Notes under the pieces: model-generated
What the model was told of the DNA's origin: nothing
Seen by the model: only the letters and a program-made list of their open reading frames with translations
Database searches by the model: none
Part shown: positions 35,566 through 44,647 of the stretch, one piece after another
Layout of the letters: each line of letters begins with the position of its first letter
How positions within the stretch are numbered: position 1 is the stretch's first letter
Source of the DNA: JBDTSW01 sp963758845
Lineage (GTDB): Bacteria; Actinomycetota; Thermoleophilia; Solirubrobacterales; 70-9
DNA: 64,000 nt
Reading direction: 5' to 3'
NCBI GenBank assembly: GCA_963758845.1
Contig: CAVWWX010000002.1
Span: 124,001 to 188,000, forward strand
Program-made: the position numbers and the translations under genes

Positions 35566-36936
35566 ATGACCGGGTCCGCGCTGGGCGACGAGGCAGTCGA
35601 CCTGCTCTGCGAGCTGATCCGGATCGACACCTCCAACCCGCCCAACAAGGAGCTCCCCGTCCAGGAGCTCCTGGCCGACCGCCTGGGCGAGGTGGGCTTC
35701 GAGTGCGAGCTGCTGGCGGCCGAGGACGCGGAACGGCCGAACCTGATCGCGCGCCTTCGCGGCGCCGACGCGGGGCCGACCCTGTGCCTCCTGGGCCACG
35801 CAGACACGGTGCCCGCCGATGCGTCGGAGTGGAGCTTCTCGCCATGGGCGGGCGACGTCGTGGACGGCGAGGTCCGGGGCCGCGGGGCGCAGGATATGAA
35901 GGACCAGGTCGCGGCCGAGGCCGCGGCGTGCATCGCGCTGGGCCGTGAGGGGTGGCGTCCCAAGGGCGAGCTGCTGTTCGTCTGCACGGCCGACGAGGAG
36001 GCCGGCGCCACGGTGGGCGCGAAGTGGCTGTGCGAGGAGCATCCCGACAAGGTCCGGGCCGACCTGGTGATCAACGAGGGGGGCGGCCCCTGCTTCGAGA
36101 TCGACGGCCGCCGCCTCTACACCATGTGCGTCGGCGAGAAGGGCGTCTGGCGCTTCCATCTGACGACGCACGGCAAGGCGGGCCACGGCTCGGTTCCCTC
36201 GCTGGGCGACAACGCGCTCTTGAAGCTCGCGCCGCTTCTGGAGAAGCTCCGCGAGCAGCCGCCGCCCGAGGCGACGGACGCCGGGCTCGCCTTCATGGCC
36301 GGCGTACTCGAGCGCGACCTGACCGGGGCGGGGCCGGACGAGCTTGCCGCGGCGCTGGCCGAGGTCCGCGAGCGCTCGCCGCTCTTGGCCGCCTACCTGG
36401 CGGAGCCGATGCTTGGCGTCACCCTCGTCCCGACGATGGCCTCGGGGTCGGTGAAGGACAACGTCATCCCGGGGAGCGCGGACGTGCTGGTCGACTGCCG
36501 GGTGCCGCCGGGCCTAGACGAGGCCGACGTTCGCGAGCGCCTGGAGGCCTTCTTCGGGGAGGCCCTGCTGGGCCCCGGCGCCCCCGGACGCGAAGCGGAG
36601 GAGGCGCCGGGTGTTTCGTTGGAGTTCGCCGACAACGTCACCGGGAACGCTTCGCCGGCCGACAGCCCGCTGGCGGATTCGATCGCGGCCTGGGTCGAGC
36701 GAAACGATCCGGGAGCGGGCGTCGTTCCGATCGTGATGCCGGGCTTCTCCGACAGCCACTGGTGGCGCAAGGCGTTCGGCGCCGAGACCACCGTCTACGG
36801 CTTCGCGCCCCAGCGCGACATGACCCTGTTCGAGGCCGCGCCGCTGGTGCACTCGGCTGACGAGCGCGTGAAGGCCACCGACGTCGAGTTCGCCGCCCGC
36901 TTCTTCCACGACATCGCGGTCGAGGTGCTGGGGTGA
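35566..36936 (+). CDS. M20-family metallopeptidase
   Basis: Zinc amidohydrolase/peptidase of 456 residues (ArgE/DapE/CPG2 family). Metal-binding motifs are GHADTVP (His, Asp), RGAQDMKDQ (bridging Asp), TADEEAG (catalytic and binding Glu) and the C-terminal VHSADE His. The dimerisation domain (about 190-300) starts HLTTHGKAGHGSVPS. The product could be an amino acid or dipeptide; no specific call is possible. Its stop overlaps the GTG of the next gene. Confidence 0.87.
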   Translation: MTGSALGDEAVDLLCELIRIDTSNPPNKELPVQELLADRLGEVGFECELLAAEDAERPNLIARLRGADAGPTLCLLGHADTVPADASEWSFSPWAGDVVDGEVRGRGAQDMKDQVAAEAAACIALGREGWRPKGELLFVCTADEEAGATVGAKWLCEEHPDKVRADLVINEGGGPCFEIDGRRLYTMCVGEKGVWRFHLTTHGKAGHGSVPSLGDNALLKLAPLLEKLREQPPPEATDAGLAFMAGVLERDLTGAGPDELAAALAEVRERSPLLAAYLAEPMLGVTLVPTMASGSVKDNVIPGSADVLVDCRVPPGLDEADVRERLEAFFGEALLGPGAPGREAEEAPGVSLEFADNVTGNASPADSPLADSIAAWVERNDPGAGVVPIVMPGFSDSHWWRKAFGAETTVYGFAPQRDMTLFEAAPLVHSADERVKATDVEFAARFFHDIAVEVLG

Positions 36937-37808
36937 GCGAGAACGGAAGCTCGCCGGACGCCGACGCTCCCCAGGAGCCCATCCGCCTGGGCGGGATGGC
37001 GCTGCGGAACGGCCTGCTGATCCACGGGCCCACATCGTGGGCCGCGGCCGCGCGGGCCCGCGACGGCTCGATCGAGGTGGCGTCCGGGCCGAAGCCCACG
37101 TTCGGGCAGGGCAAGCTGGGCACGGTGCCGGGGCTGCGCGGCCCGCTGCGCCTGGCCGAGGCGATGGCGGTCGTCCCGATCGCCCGCTCTCGGGTCAAGA
37201 GCGCTCGCCTGCCGATGGAGGACCCGCGGGTCATCCTGGCGGCCGTCGGGACCGCAGCCGCCAGCGGGCTCGCCCGCCGGTGGCGCGCCGGCGATGACTC
37301 GGCGACCGGGGCGACGGTGCGCGAGGCGGTCGTCTCCCTGCTGGGTGTGGTGCCCGCGATGGCGGCTCTTCGCGACCGTGACCTCGCGGCCTACCACGGG
37401 GTCGAGCACAAGGCGATCGGCGCCTACGAGAAGGGCTCGCTGGACCCGAACGATGCCCCGAAGGAGCACGATCGCTGCGGCTCGAACCTGATCGCCCCGC
37501 TGCTCGCGTTCTCGATCGCCGGCCAGGTCGCCACCGAGCGCCTGGTCGACCGGCCCGGGCCGGTCGTGCGCGCGGCGGCGGGCACCGGCGCGATCTCGGC
37601 CGCGGTCGAGGTCTTCGCCTACGCCGAGCGCAACCCAGGGTCAACGGTGGGGCGGGCGGTTCACCGCGTCGGTCACGAGATCCAGCGCCTGCTGTCCACC
37701 AGGGAGCCGACTCCCGAGCAGGTCGAGGTCGGCGTGGCGGCGATGGCCGCCGTTCTCGAGCAGGAAGGCAGATTGCAGGACGGGGGCCCTACTGCCGATA
37801 GCTTCTAG
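36933..37808 (+). CDS. DUF1385-family membrane protein
   Basis: Protein of 291 residues of the DUF1385 family. It begins LGGMALRNGLLIHGP, has VPGLRGPLRLAEAM in the first third, and hydrophobic segments. The family's His-containing motif AYHGVEHKAIGAYE is followed by HDRCGSNL. The function of this family is unknown; the His/Glu and Cys residues suggest metal binding or catalysis at the membrane. It is translated from a GTG inside the peptidase stop (GTGA), so the two genes are coupled. Confidence 0.75.
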   Translation: MSENGSSPDADAPQEPIRLGGMALRNGLLIHGPTSWAAAARARDGSIEVASGPKPTFGQGKLGTVPGLRGPLRLAEAMAVVPIARSRVKSARLPMEDPRVILAAVGTAAASGLARRWRAGDDSATGATVREAVVSLLGVVPAMAALRDRDLAAYHGVEHKAIGAYEKGSLDPNDAPKEHDRCGSNLIAPLLAFSIAGQVATERLVDRPGPVVRAAAGTGAISAAVEVFAYAERNPGSTVGRAVHRVGHEIQRLLSTREPTPEQVEVGVAAMAAVLEQEGRLQDGGPTADSF

Positions 37809-37841
37809 GCAGGCCCTGGTGCCTGTGAGGTTGCCTTGCCG

Positions 37842-39422
37842 ATGCCCATGACCGCCATCTTCGGAATGTCCTACGACGAGTTCCTGGACCAGGTGCTCAT
37901 CCCGTGGGCGCCGATCGTCCTGATCATCGTCATCGGTTACTTCATGTGGCGCACGCTGAAGCTGATGCCGCGGACGAAGCCGCAGGAGATCAGCGCGCGA
38001 TCCAAGAGCGCCGTCACCTGGGCCGACGTCGCCGGGGTCGACGAGACGAAGAGCGAGCTGCGCGAGGTTGTCGAGTTCCTCTCGGACCCTGACCGGTTCA
38101 AGCGGCTGGGCGCGAGGGTCCCGAAGGGGATCCTCCTCCACGGGCCGCCCGGGACCGGCAAGACCCTGCTGGCCAAGGCCGTCGCCCACGAGTCGGGCGC
38201 CACGTTCCTCAGCCAGTCGGCCTCCTCGTTCATCGAGATGTTCGCCGGCCTGGGCGCGGCGCGGATCCGGCGGCTGTTCAAGGAGGCCCGCGAGAACGCG
38301 CCCGCGATCGTGTTCATCGACGAGCTCGACGCCGTCGGCGCGACACGCGGATCGGACATCTCCGGCGAGCGCGACCAGACCCTGAACCAGCTGCTGGTGG
38401 AGATGGACGGCTTCGACGCCCGCGACAACGTCGTCGTGATGGCGGCGTCGAACCTGCTGGAGAAGCTCGACAAGGCCTTGCTGCGGCCCGGGCGCTTCGA
38501 CCGCCAGGTCTTCGTGCCGCCGCCGGACATGAAGGGCCGCCACCAGATCCTGGAGGTCCATTCGAAGGGCAAGCCCCTGGCCCAGGACGTCGACCTCGAG
38601 CGGGTCGCCCGTCACGCCGCCGGCCTCACCGGCGCCGACCTGGCCAACCTCGTCAACGAGGCGGCGATCCTGGCGGCGCGAAAGCAGCGCGACTTCATCG
38701 TCCAGAGCGACTTCGAGAACGCGTTCGAGCGGGTGATCGCCGGACTCCAGACCCGCAAGGTGATCACCGCCCACGAGAAGCGTGTCGTCGCCTGGCACGA
38801 GGGCGGGCACGCGCTCGTGTCGGAGCTGCTGCCCACGGTCGACAAGGTCCAGAAGGTCTCGATCGTCCCCCGCGGCAAGGCGCTGGGCTACACGCTCAAC
38901 CTCCCCCAGGAGGATCGCTACCTGAAGTCCCGCCAGGAGCTGATCGACTTCATGAAGGTCCTGCTGGCCGGGCGCGTGTCCGAGCAGATCACCTTCGGGA
39001 AGGTCACCACGGGAGCCTCCGACGACCTCAAGCGGGTCACCGCGATCGCGCGCTCGATGGTCTACGAGTACGGGATGGGGACCACGATCCGCTCCCACCA
39101 GGTGCCCCAGGACGACTTCACCGTCTCCGAGTCTCTGCGCCAGACGCGCGACGAAGAGGTCCAGGAGATCGCCGAGGAGGCCTACCGCGGCGCCCACCGC
39201 CTGCTGACCGACCACCGCGACCTCCTCGACGAGATCGCCGAGCGCCTGCTGGAGAACGAGGTCATCGAGCGCGAGGAGATCCACCGGATCATGGAGGGCC
39301 ACCGCGCGGGGCAGACTCGCCCAGTCGCCGCCCCCCGCCCCAATCCCACCGAGAGCGCCGAGCGCGCGGCCGGAGACCGGGCCGAGGCGCTGGCCTCCGA
39401 GCCACCCCCCGCTCCCGAATAG
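37842..39422 (+). CDS. ftsH: Short FtsH-like membrane AAA+ metalloprotease
   Basis: ATP-dependent protease of 526 residues. Only one membrane segment (about 18-37) is present and the usual periplasmic domain is absent, so it is shorter than typical FtsH (about 640). The AAA domain has Walker A GPPGTGKT (101-108), Walker B FIDELD (158-163) and the SRH arginines in LRPGRFDR. The pore loop is MFAGLG in place of MFVGVG. The M41 domain has HEGGH (319-323) and a third ligand Asp in TGASDDLKR. All catalytic residues are present. ATG at 37842; a TTG six bases upstream is also possible. Confidence 0.9.
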   Translation: MPMTAIFGMSYDEFLDQVLIPWAPIVLIIVIGYFMWRTLKLMPRTKPQEISARSKSAVTWADVAGVDETKSELREVVEFLSDPDRFKRLGARVPKGILLHGPPGTGKTLLAKAVAHESGATFLSQSASSFIEMFAGLGAARIRRLFKEARENAPAIVFIDELDAVGATRGSDISGERDQTLNQLLVEMDGFDARDNVVVMAASNLLEKLDKALLRPGRFDRQVFVPPPDMKGRHQILEVHSKGKPLAQDVDLERVARHAAGLTGADLANLVNEAAILAARKQRDFIVQSDFENAFERVIAGLQTRKVITAHEKRVVAWHEGGHALVSELLPTVDKVQKVSIVPRGKALGYTLNLPQEDRYLKSRQELIDFMKVLLAGRVSEQITFGKVTTGASDDLKRVTAIARSMVYEYGMGTTIRSHQVPQDDFTVSESLRQTRDEEVQEIAEEAYRGAHRLLTDHRDLLDEIAERLLENEVIEREEIHRIMEGHRAGQTRPVAAPRPNPTESAERAAGDRAEALASEPPPAPE

Positions 39423-39433
39423 AATCCGCGCCC

Positions 39434-39871
39434 GTGTTCGGCGCCATCGACCATGTCGGCGTTGCCGTCTCGGATCTCGAGGCGGCCATCTCCCTCTACG
39501 AGGAGAGCTTCGGCATGGACCTGGTCCACCGCGAGACCGTGGAGGAGCAGGGGGTCGAGGCGGTTCTCCTCGACGTCGGCGACTCGCACGTCGAGCTGTT
39601 GAGCCCCACCGGCCCGGACACGCCGGTCGGCAAGTTCATGAGCGCGCGGGGCGAGGGCCTCCACCACGTGGCCTACCGTGTCGACGACATCGACGCCGCC
39701 CTGGACGGGCTGCGCGACCGCGGCGTCAGGCTTATCGACCAGTCCCCCCGCACGGGGATCCGGTCCAGCCGGGTCGCGTTCCTTCACCCCAAGTCCACCG
39801 GCGGGGTGCTGACCGAGATCGTCGAGCCGGCGGCGGCGAGGCATTCGGATGAGGAGGAGCACCATGGCTGA
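39434..39871 (+). CDS. mce: Methylmalonyl-CoA epimerase
   Basis: VOC-fold enzyme of 145 residues that interconverts (R)- and (S)-methylmalonyl-CoA in propionate metabolism. It begins MFGAIDHVGVAV with the metal His7, has ELLSPTGPDTPVGKF and GLHHVAYRV (second His), and VLTEIVEP with the metal Glu. The GTG start is 11 bases after ftsH. Mutase genes are not in the window. Confidence 0.9.
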   Translation: MFGAIDHVGVAVSDLEAAISLYEESFGMDLVHRETVEEQGVEAVLLDVGDSHVELLSPTGPDTPVGKFMSARGEGLHHVAYRVDDIDAALDGLRDRGVRLIDQSPRTGIRSSRVAFLHPKSTGGVLTEIVEPAAARHSDEEEHHG

Positions 39872-40085
39872 TACGAAGAGGGTCGAGATCGGGTTCGGCA
39901 TCGGCCAGGCCCTGTCGGTGAAGCTGAGCGACGACGAGCTGAAGGGCCTGCGCAAGGCGGTCGAGGGCGACGTGGGCTGGTATGACCTGAAGACCCCGGA
40001 CGAGACGATCGCGCTGAACCTCGCGACGGTCACCTTCATCCGGGTCGACGACTCCGCGCACGCGATCGGGTTCTCGGGCTCCTAA
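39864..40085 (+). CDS. Small conserved protein, DUF3107-like
   Basis: Protein of 73 residues without membrane segments; begins MADTKRVEIGFGIGQALSVKL and continues with an amphipathic helix and two strands (TIALNLATVTFIRVDD). Length and strand-helix-strand pattern resemble actinobacterial DUF3107 proteins, but similarity is weak by eye. Its ATG overlaps the mce stop by eight bases (ATGGCTGA), the same arrangement as ccmD/hemA. Its function is unknown. Confidence 0.65.
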   Translation: MADTKRVEIGFGIGQALSVKLSDDELKGLRKAVEGDVGWYDLKTPDETIALNLATVTFIRVDDSAHAIGFSGS

Positions 40086-41047
40086 GCGGCCAGGGCCGGC
40101 CAGAGGCGCTCCTCGGTCTCCAGCGCCGCCGCCGCGCGGTCCGAGATCGCCGTCCACAGCCCGGCCTCGGGCTCGTCCGCCTCACTGGCCTCGTGGAGCG
40201 CCCCGGCGAGGGCCGTCCACCGCTCGGCCGCCTCGGCGGCGACCGGCGCCTGCGGGCTGCCCACCTCGCCCAGGAAGCGCGAGTACATCAGTCGGAAGTT
40301 CCCCCCGCCGGTGCCGCGGCGCTCGATCACCTGATAGTTGAACCGCGCGCACCACTGCCAATCCTCCACCGCCTGCGGCCACTCCCCCACCTCGGCGGCG
40401 AAGCGGCGCAGGGCGGGCAGGCCCTCGAAGTCGCCCAGCGGCGGCGAGATCATGCGGCCTGCGGCGCGCTCGATCGCCCGCGGCGCGGCGGCTGCGATCT
40501 CCTCGGCGTCCAGCGAGTCGCGCAGCGTGAACATGTGGCCGGAGAGCGGGTACACGGGATGCTCGCTGTGGCGGGCGTGGGCGAGGCTCTCGAGGGTCGT
40601 CGTCTGCAGCTCGTCGAAGGCGGTGTCCGACAGGTAGGCCACCGTCTCGTCGTAGCCGGCCAGTACTACGGCATGGCCCGGGAAGTGCGCGGACTTCCCG
40701 TAGTGGTCGAGGTAGTAGAGGTCCGTCAAGAGCAGCGCGGGATGCCCGGCGTCGACGCTCTGGCGGGCGGCGTCCCACGAGGCCTCGGGATCCTCGAAGC
40801 GCTGCAGCCGAAGCCCCGACCCCGTGAGCTCGGCGAACTCCTCCTCCAGCCGCGAGGTGCGGCCGTTGGTGAACCGCGACGGCGACTGGTCGTCGAGCGC
40901 CACGTAGTAGAAGCAGGCGCCGGCGCCCAGGCCGAAGGCCATCTCCTCGCTGACGGCGACCCCACCGAACGCCAGCAGGTTGCGAAGCGCCGTCGAGCCG
41001 CAGTGGTTGCCGGGGACGTGGACGTACCCGGGAACCTTCGCCGCCAT
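40082..41047 (-). CDS. BtrH-like (butirosin biosynthesis protein H N-terminal/DUF4872) protein
   Basis: Protein of 321 residues. The N-terminal half resembles the BtrH N-terminal domain: VHVPGNHCGSTALRNLL (candidate nucleophile Cys16) and a later GHAVVLAGYD with a conserved His. The C-half resembles DUF4872. In butirosin synthesis BtrH transfers an acyl chain from a carrier protein; many relatives are papain-like enzymes of unknown role. No carrier protein is nearby. The start shares one base with the upstream membrane protein stop (TGATG), so both are probably made together. Confidence 0.7.
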   Translation of the reverse strand: MAAKVPGYVHVPGNHCGSTALRNLLAFGGVAVSEEMAFGLGAGACFYYVALDDQSPSRFTNGRTSRLEEEFAELTGSGLRLQRFEDPEASWDAARQSVDAGHPALLLTDLYYLDHYGKSAHFPGHAVVLAGYDETVAYLSDTAFDELQTTTLESLAHARHSEHPVYPLSGHMFTLRDSLDAEEIAAAAPRAIERAAGRMISPPLGDFEGLPALRRFAAEVGEWPQAVEDWQWCARFNYQVIERRGTGGGNFRLMYSRFLGEVGSPQAPVAAEAAERWTALAGALHEASEADEPEAGLWTAISDRAAAALETEERLWPALAA

Positions 41048-42144
41048 CAGCAGGCGCCCCGCAGGCGGCAGTACTCGGCCCGCTGCTTGAACGTGTCGCG
41101 CATCTCGTTGCTCATCTCGTTCAGGAACTCCTCCCGGTAGGTGGAGTCGGTGAAGATCGCGATCGCGAAGTAGAAGCCCGAGAACGCGGCGATGCCACCG
41201 GCCACGCGCAGGAGCTCGGACGTCAGCTCCAGCTGCTCGCCGAACAGGTCGAACTGCACGAGGACGTTGCCCGCGTCGCCCATCCACCCCGCCCGCACCT
41301 CGTCGTTGATCGCGAGGAGGCCGAAGACCACGAAGAAGGCGCCCAGCGCAGCGCTGACGATCAGCACCTGCACCCCCTGGCTGACGAACATCACCAGACC
41401 CACGTTCAGCCGCTGGCGGCGGTCGAGCGGCGGCGCGTCGGCGCCCGCCTCGCGCTCGAGCGACCGGGCCTCGGCCGGGATCCGCACCCCCAGGAAGAGC
41501 GTCGCGAGGACGGCGAACAGGGCGATGATCACGAAGAAGATCGGCGTCGTGACGCCCGGGAAGATCTGCCACGCCTCCTGCGTGGTGAACGACAGCAGAG
41601 CGAAGATCAACAGCAGCGGGAGCGCCTTCGCGATCAGCCCGAGCGCCGAGCGGAGCTGGCCGGCCAGGCGGCCGAGCACCCAGCGCAGGATCCACAACAG
41701 CCCGAAGCCGACGACGGCGTAGATGAGGCCCAGCAGGACGAGGTTGGCGGCGGCGGTCACGACCGCGCTCACCCACTGCCCCCCGAAGATCAGGGGCAGC
41801 AGGGCCGGCAGCAGGACGAACGCCGCCAGCTCGGTCTTGCCGACCCGCTTGGGCATCGCGAGCGCGGGGTTGCCGCTTCGCAGGTTGATCGCGGCCAGCG
41901 CGACCAGCAGGATCCCGAGCCCCGCGAGGACGGCCGCCACGTTCGCGCCCAGCGACCACTCGAGGTTCAGCGCTCCCAGCATCTCGCCCAGGAAGACCAG
42001 GCCCAGGAGCGGCACCACCCGATTGAAGACATCGGTCGTGGCCGAGTGGTCCTCGATGAACAGGGGTAGCCCGGCGTGGCGGAAGCCCCGCTCGAGCTCG
42101 GCGATCCGCCCAGGGGGCGCGGGCGCGTCCATCCGAGGCGGCAC
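41047..42144 (-). CDS. Polytopic membrane protein paired with BtrH-like gene
   Basis: Protein of 365 residues with about seven to eight hydrophobic helices, a Pro-rich start and a cytoplasmic C-terminus ending in EMRDTFKQRAEYCRLRGAC with two Cys. The end of the protein, with its charged STYREEFLNEMSNEMRD segment, looks like a partner-binding tail. I recognise no transporter family. It is co-translated with the BtrH-like gene, which suggests one complex or pathway. Confidence 0.65.
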   Translation of the reverse strand: MPPRMDAPAPPGRIAELERGFRHAGLPLFIEDHSATTDVFNRVVPLLGLVFLGEMLGALNLEWSLGANVAAVLAGLGILLVALAAINLRSGNPALAMPKRVGKTELAAFVLLPALLPLIFGGQWVSAVVTAAANLVLLGLIYAVVGFGLLWILRWVLGRLAGQLRSALGLIAKALPLLLIFALLSFTTQEAWQIFPGVTTPIFFVIIALFAVLATLFLGVRIPAEARSLEREAGADAPPLDRRQRLNVGLVMFVSQGVQVLIVSAALGAFFVVFGLLAINDEVRAGWMGDAGNVLVQFDLFGEQLELTSELLRVAGGIAAFSGFYFAIAIFTDSTYREEFLNEMSNEMRDTFKQRAEYCRLRGAC

Positions 42145-42161
42145 CCTACGTGAGCGGGCTT

Positions 42162-42188
42162 GTTTTCGGGCACTCGGAACGGGGGTAC
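42162..42188 (+). promoter_or_regulatory. Possible SigB-type promoter before the DUF6411-like gene
   Basis: GTTTT at 42162 and GGGTAC at 42183 are 16-17 bases apart, close to the GNNT-N14-16-GGGTAY pattern of actinobacterial SigB-type stress promoters. The gene start is 41 bases further on. A similar GGGGGTACC box lies before NTF2-like paralogue 1. Confidence 0.35.
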
Positions 42189-42228
42189 CCGCGCTTCAAG
42201 GGGTTCCCAAGGACGGAGGAGACTTCAG

Positions 42229-42474
42229 ATGCTCATCGCAGCAATCATCGTCGTGTGCGTAGTGCTCGCGATCCTGGCGTTCGTGCTGCCGCGGATGTCC
42301 CGACATGCTCAGAGCGGCGTCGACAGCACGCTCGGGGCCGGGCAGAGCGCGGCGTCGAAGGCGCCCGGCAAGGCGGGAGAGGTGCTGCAGAAGCCCTTCC
42401 AGTCATCGCGCAAGGCCACCAACAAGAGCGCGGCGAAGGGGCGCGAGGGGCGCGCCAAGGCCCCCGGGCCCTAG
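42229..42474 (+). CDS. Small single-pass membrane protein (DUF6411-like)
   Basis: Protein of 81 residues. One membrane helix at the very start (LIAAIIVVCVVLAILAFVLP) is followed by a Lys/Ser/Ala-rich basic tail (SSRKATNKSAAKGREGRAK). It resembles small actinobacterial proteins of the DUF6411 group. A strong Shine-Dalgarno (GGAGGAG) precedes the ATG. The possible SigB-type promoter upstream hints at a stress response role; otherwise its function is unknown. Confidence 0.7.
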   Translation: MLIAAIIVVCVVLAILAFVLPRMSRHAQSGVDSTLGAGQSAASKAPGKAGEVLQKPFQSSRKATNKSAAKGREGRAKAPGP

Positions 42475-42509
42475 GCGGGCCAAACGGGGACAGCGCAGCC
42501 GGGTTGCAG

Positions 42510-43346
42510 ATGCGAATAGCTCTGCTGCGTAACCCGGACTCGGGCTCCGGGCAAGCCGGCGACGTCGCGGGCCTGCTGCGAGCCGCCGGCGCCGAGGTCG
42601 ATGAGTTCGGCCTGGACGAGGCCGATCGCGCCGTGGCCGCCCATCCCGACCGGATCGCGGTGGCGGGCGGCGACGGGTCGCTCGGGTGTGCCGCCGCGGC
42701 GGCCGTCAGCGCCGGGGTCCCGCTGGCCGTGGTCCCGGTCGGCACCGCCAACGACTTCGCGCGGGCGATGGACCTGCCCGGCGATCTCGCCGACGCCGCC
42801 ACCGTGGCGGCGACCGGCGAGCGCACGCGCCATCACGACCTGGGCCGCATGGGAGATCGGCCGTTCGTGAACGTGGCGAGCCTGGGGCTACCACCGGCCG
42901 CAGCCGAGCGGGCGCACGGATTGAAGGGACTGCTGGGCCCCGCCGCCTATGCCGTGGGCGGGGTGCGCGCCGCCGCCTCGGCGGACCCGATTCACTGCCG
43001 GGCCCGGTGCGACGGCGAGAAGGTCTTCGAGGGCGATGCCTGGCAGGTCACGGTGGCGTGCTCGGGATCGTTCGGAGCGGGGTCCGAGGTGGACGCCGAG
43101 CCGCACGACGGCCGCCTGGACCTGGTGGCATTCGAGGCCGGCTCGCGCCTGGCCCTTGCTCGCCGTGCCTACGGGCTGCGCCGCGGCACAGTCGAGTCCC
43201 AGAGCGGAGTGCACAGCTTCCGCGGCGCCGACATCAGCCTCGAGGTCCCCGCGGGAACGGGCTTCAACGTCGACGGCGAAGTCGTCGAGGCGGGGCCGGT
43301 GAGCTTCGGCGTCGACCCGGAGCCGCTTGAGGTGGTCGTCGGATGA
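42510..43346 (+). CDS. Diacylglycerol kinase-like lipid kinase (YegS/BmrU type)
   Basis: Lipid kinase of 278 residues. The start MRIALLRNPDSGSG and the nucleotide motif VAGGDGSLG (GGDGT-like) are typical, as are VPVGTANDFAR and the C-terminal DGEVVEAGP. It would phosphorylate diacylglycerol or a related lipid alcohol. Its stop overlaps the start of the PLD-type gene (ATGA), and a PAP2 phosphatase follows, so this cluster probably handles phosphatidate and phospholipid turnover. Confidence 0.88.
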   Translation: MRIALLRNPDSGSGQAGDVAGLLRAAGAEVDEFGLDEADRAVAAHPDRIAVAGGDGSLGCAAAAAVSAGVPLAVVPVGTANDFARAMDLPGDLADAATVAATGERTRHHDLGRMGDRPFVNVASLGLPPAAAERAHGLKGLLGPAAYAVGGVRAAASADPIHCRARCDGEKVFEGDAWQVTVACSGSFGAGSEVDAEPHDGRLDLVAFEAGSRLALARRAYGLRRGTVESQSGVHSFRGADISLEVPAGTGFNVDGEVVEAGPVSFGVDPEPLEVVVG

Positions 43347-44626
43347 CCCGGTGGCAGCGCTGGGCCGTCGGCGCCGGCGCCGGCGCCGCGGCGGTCGCCT
43401 GGTACGCGGCCGACAGCCTTCGCCACCGGCGGGAGGGTGCCTTCGGCTACAACCTGGCAACCGACGTCGACGTCGGCTCGAGCGACTTCCTGCGGGCCGC
43501 CGAGGCCCTGACGGGCGCGCCGATCTCCGAGGGCAACGAGGCCGAGCTCCTGATAAACGGAGATCGCATCTTCCCGGCGATGCTCGAGACGATCCGCTCG
43601 GCCCAGCGCACCCTCTGCGTCCAGACCTACGTCTACTGGCGCGGCGACATCGCCGGCGACCTCGCCGCGGCGATCTGCGAGCGCTCCCGCGAAGGGGTCG
43701 AGTGTCGCGTGATCCTCGACGCGCTGGGGGCCGCCAAGATGAAGCGATCGCTGGTCAGCGACATGCAGGATGCCGGCGTCGAGGTGATCCGGTTTCGCCC
43801 GCTCAAGCCCTACGCGGCTCGCCGGCTCGCCAACCGCACCCACCGCCGGCTGCTGATCGCCGACGGCAAGGTCGGGATGACGGGCGGTGTCGGCGTCGCC
43901 GCCGAGTGGGAGGGCGACGCCGAGGACGCCGACCACTGGCGTGATACTCACGTTCGCGTGCGAGGGCCGGTCGTCCGCGGGTTCATGGGCGCCTTCGCCG
44001 AGAACTGGCTCGAGGGCACCGGTGAGGTGCTGGCCGGCGAGGGGCACCTGCCCGATCTCGAGCCGATCGAGGGCGGTGGGCGGATGCAGCTCGTTCGCTC
44101 CAGCGCCGGCGTCGGCGACACCAACGTCGAGGCCCTCTACTACCTGGCGATCGCCTCGGCGTCGAAGTCGATCGACCTGACGGCCGCCTACTTCGTTCCC
44201 CGCCCGGCGTTCCTCGACGCGCTGACCGGGGCTGCCGAACGCGGCGTCCGGCTCCGGATCCTGGTGCCTGGCCCTCACATCGACAAGGGGTTCGTGCGGG
44301 TGGCCGGGCGCAACTCGTACGAGACGCTGCTCGACGCCGGCGCCGAGCTGTACGAGTACCAGCCGACGATGCTCCACGCCAAGTCGATGGTGGTCGACGA
44401 CATCTGGGCCTCGGTGGGCACGGTCAACTTCGACAACCGCTCGTTTCAGCTCCACGACGAGGTGACCCTGTGCGTGTGGGGCGACGAGTTCGCGGGCCTG
44501 CTGCTCGAGGCCTTCGCGCGGGACCTGGAGCGCTCGGAGCGGATCGACCCCAAGCGCTGGAAGGGCCGCCGCCTCGATCGCCGGGCGGCCGAGGCCGCAA
44601 CGAAGCTGGTTCGCCGCGAGCTCTAG
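43343..44626 (+). CDS. Cardiolipin synthase-like phospholipase D-superfamily protein
   Basis: Protein of 427 residues with one N-terminal membrane segment and two PLD domains; probably makes cardiolipin or a similar phospholipid. The second HKD motif is intact (His345, Lys347, Asp352 in LHAKSMVVDD). The first is THRRLLIAD, with His167 and Asp174 but Arg169 where Lys is expected. The domain also contains LCVQTYVYWRGD and GMTGGVGVAAEW. Whether Arg supports activity is unclear; the enzyme may be altered or use the second site only. Confidence 0.85.
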   Translation: MTRWQRWAVGAGAGAAAVAWYAADSLRHRREGAFGYNLATDVDVGSSDFLRAAEALTGAPISEGNEAELLINGDRIFPAMLETIRSAQRTLCVQTYVYWRGDIAGDLAAAICERSREGVECRVILDALGAAKMKRSLVSDMQDAGVEVIRFRPLKPYAARRLANRTHRRLLIADGKVGMTGGVGVAAEWEGDAEDADHWRDTHVRVRGPVVRGFMGAFAENWLEGTGEVLAGEGHLPDLEPIEGGGRMQLVRSSAGVGDTNVEALYYLAIASASKSIDLTAAYFVPRPAFLDALTGAAERGVRLRILVPGPHIDKGFVRVAGRNSYETLLDAGAELYEYQPTMLHAKSMVVDDIWASVGTVNFDNRSFQLHDEVTLCVWGDEFAGLLLEAFARDLERSERIDPKRWKGRRLDRRAAEAATKLVRREL

Positions 44627-44647
44627 CGGCTCGCCTATCCTGCCCGC

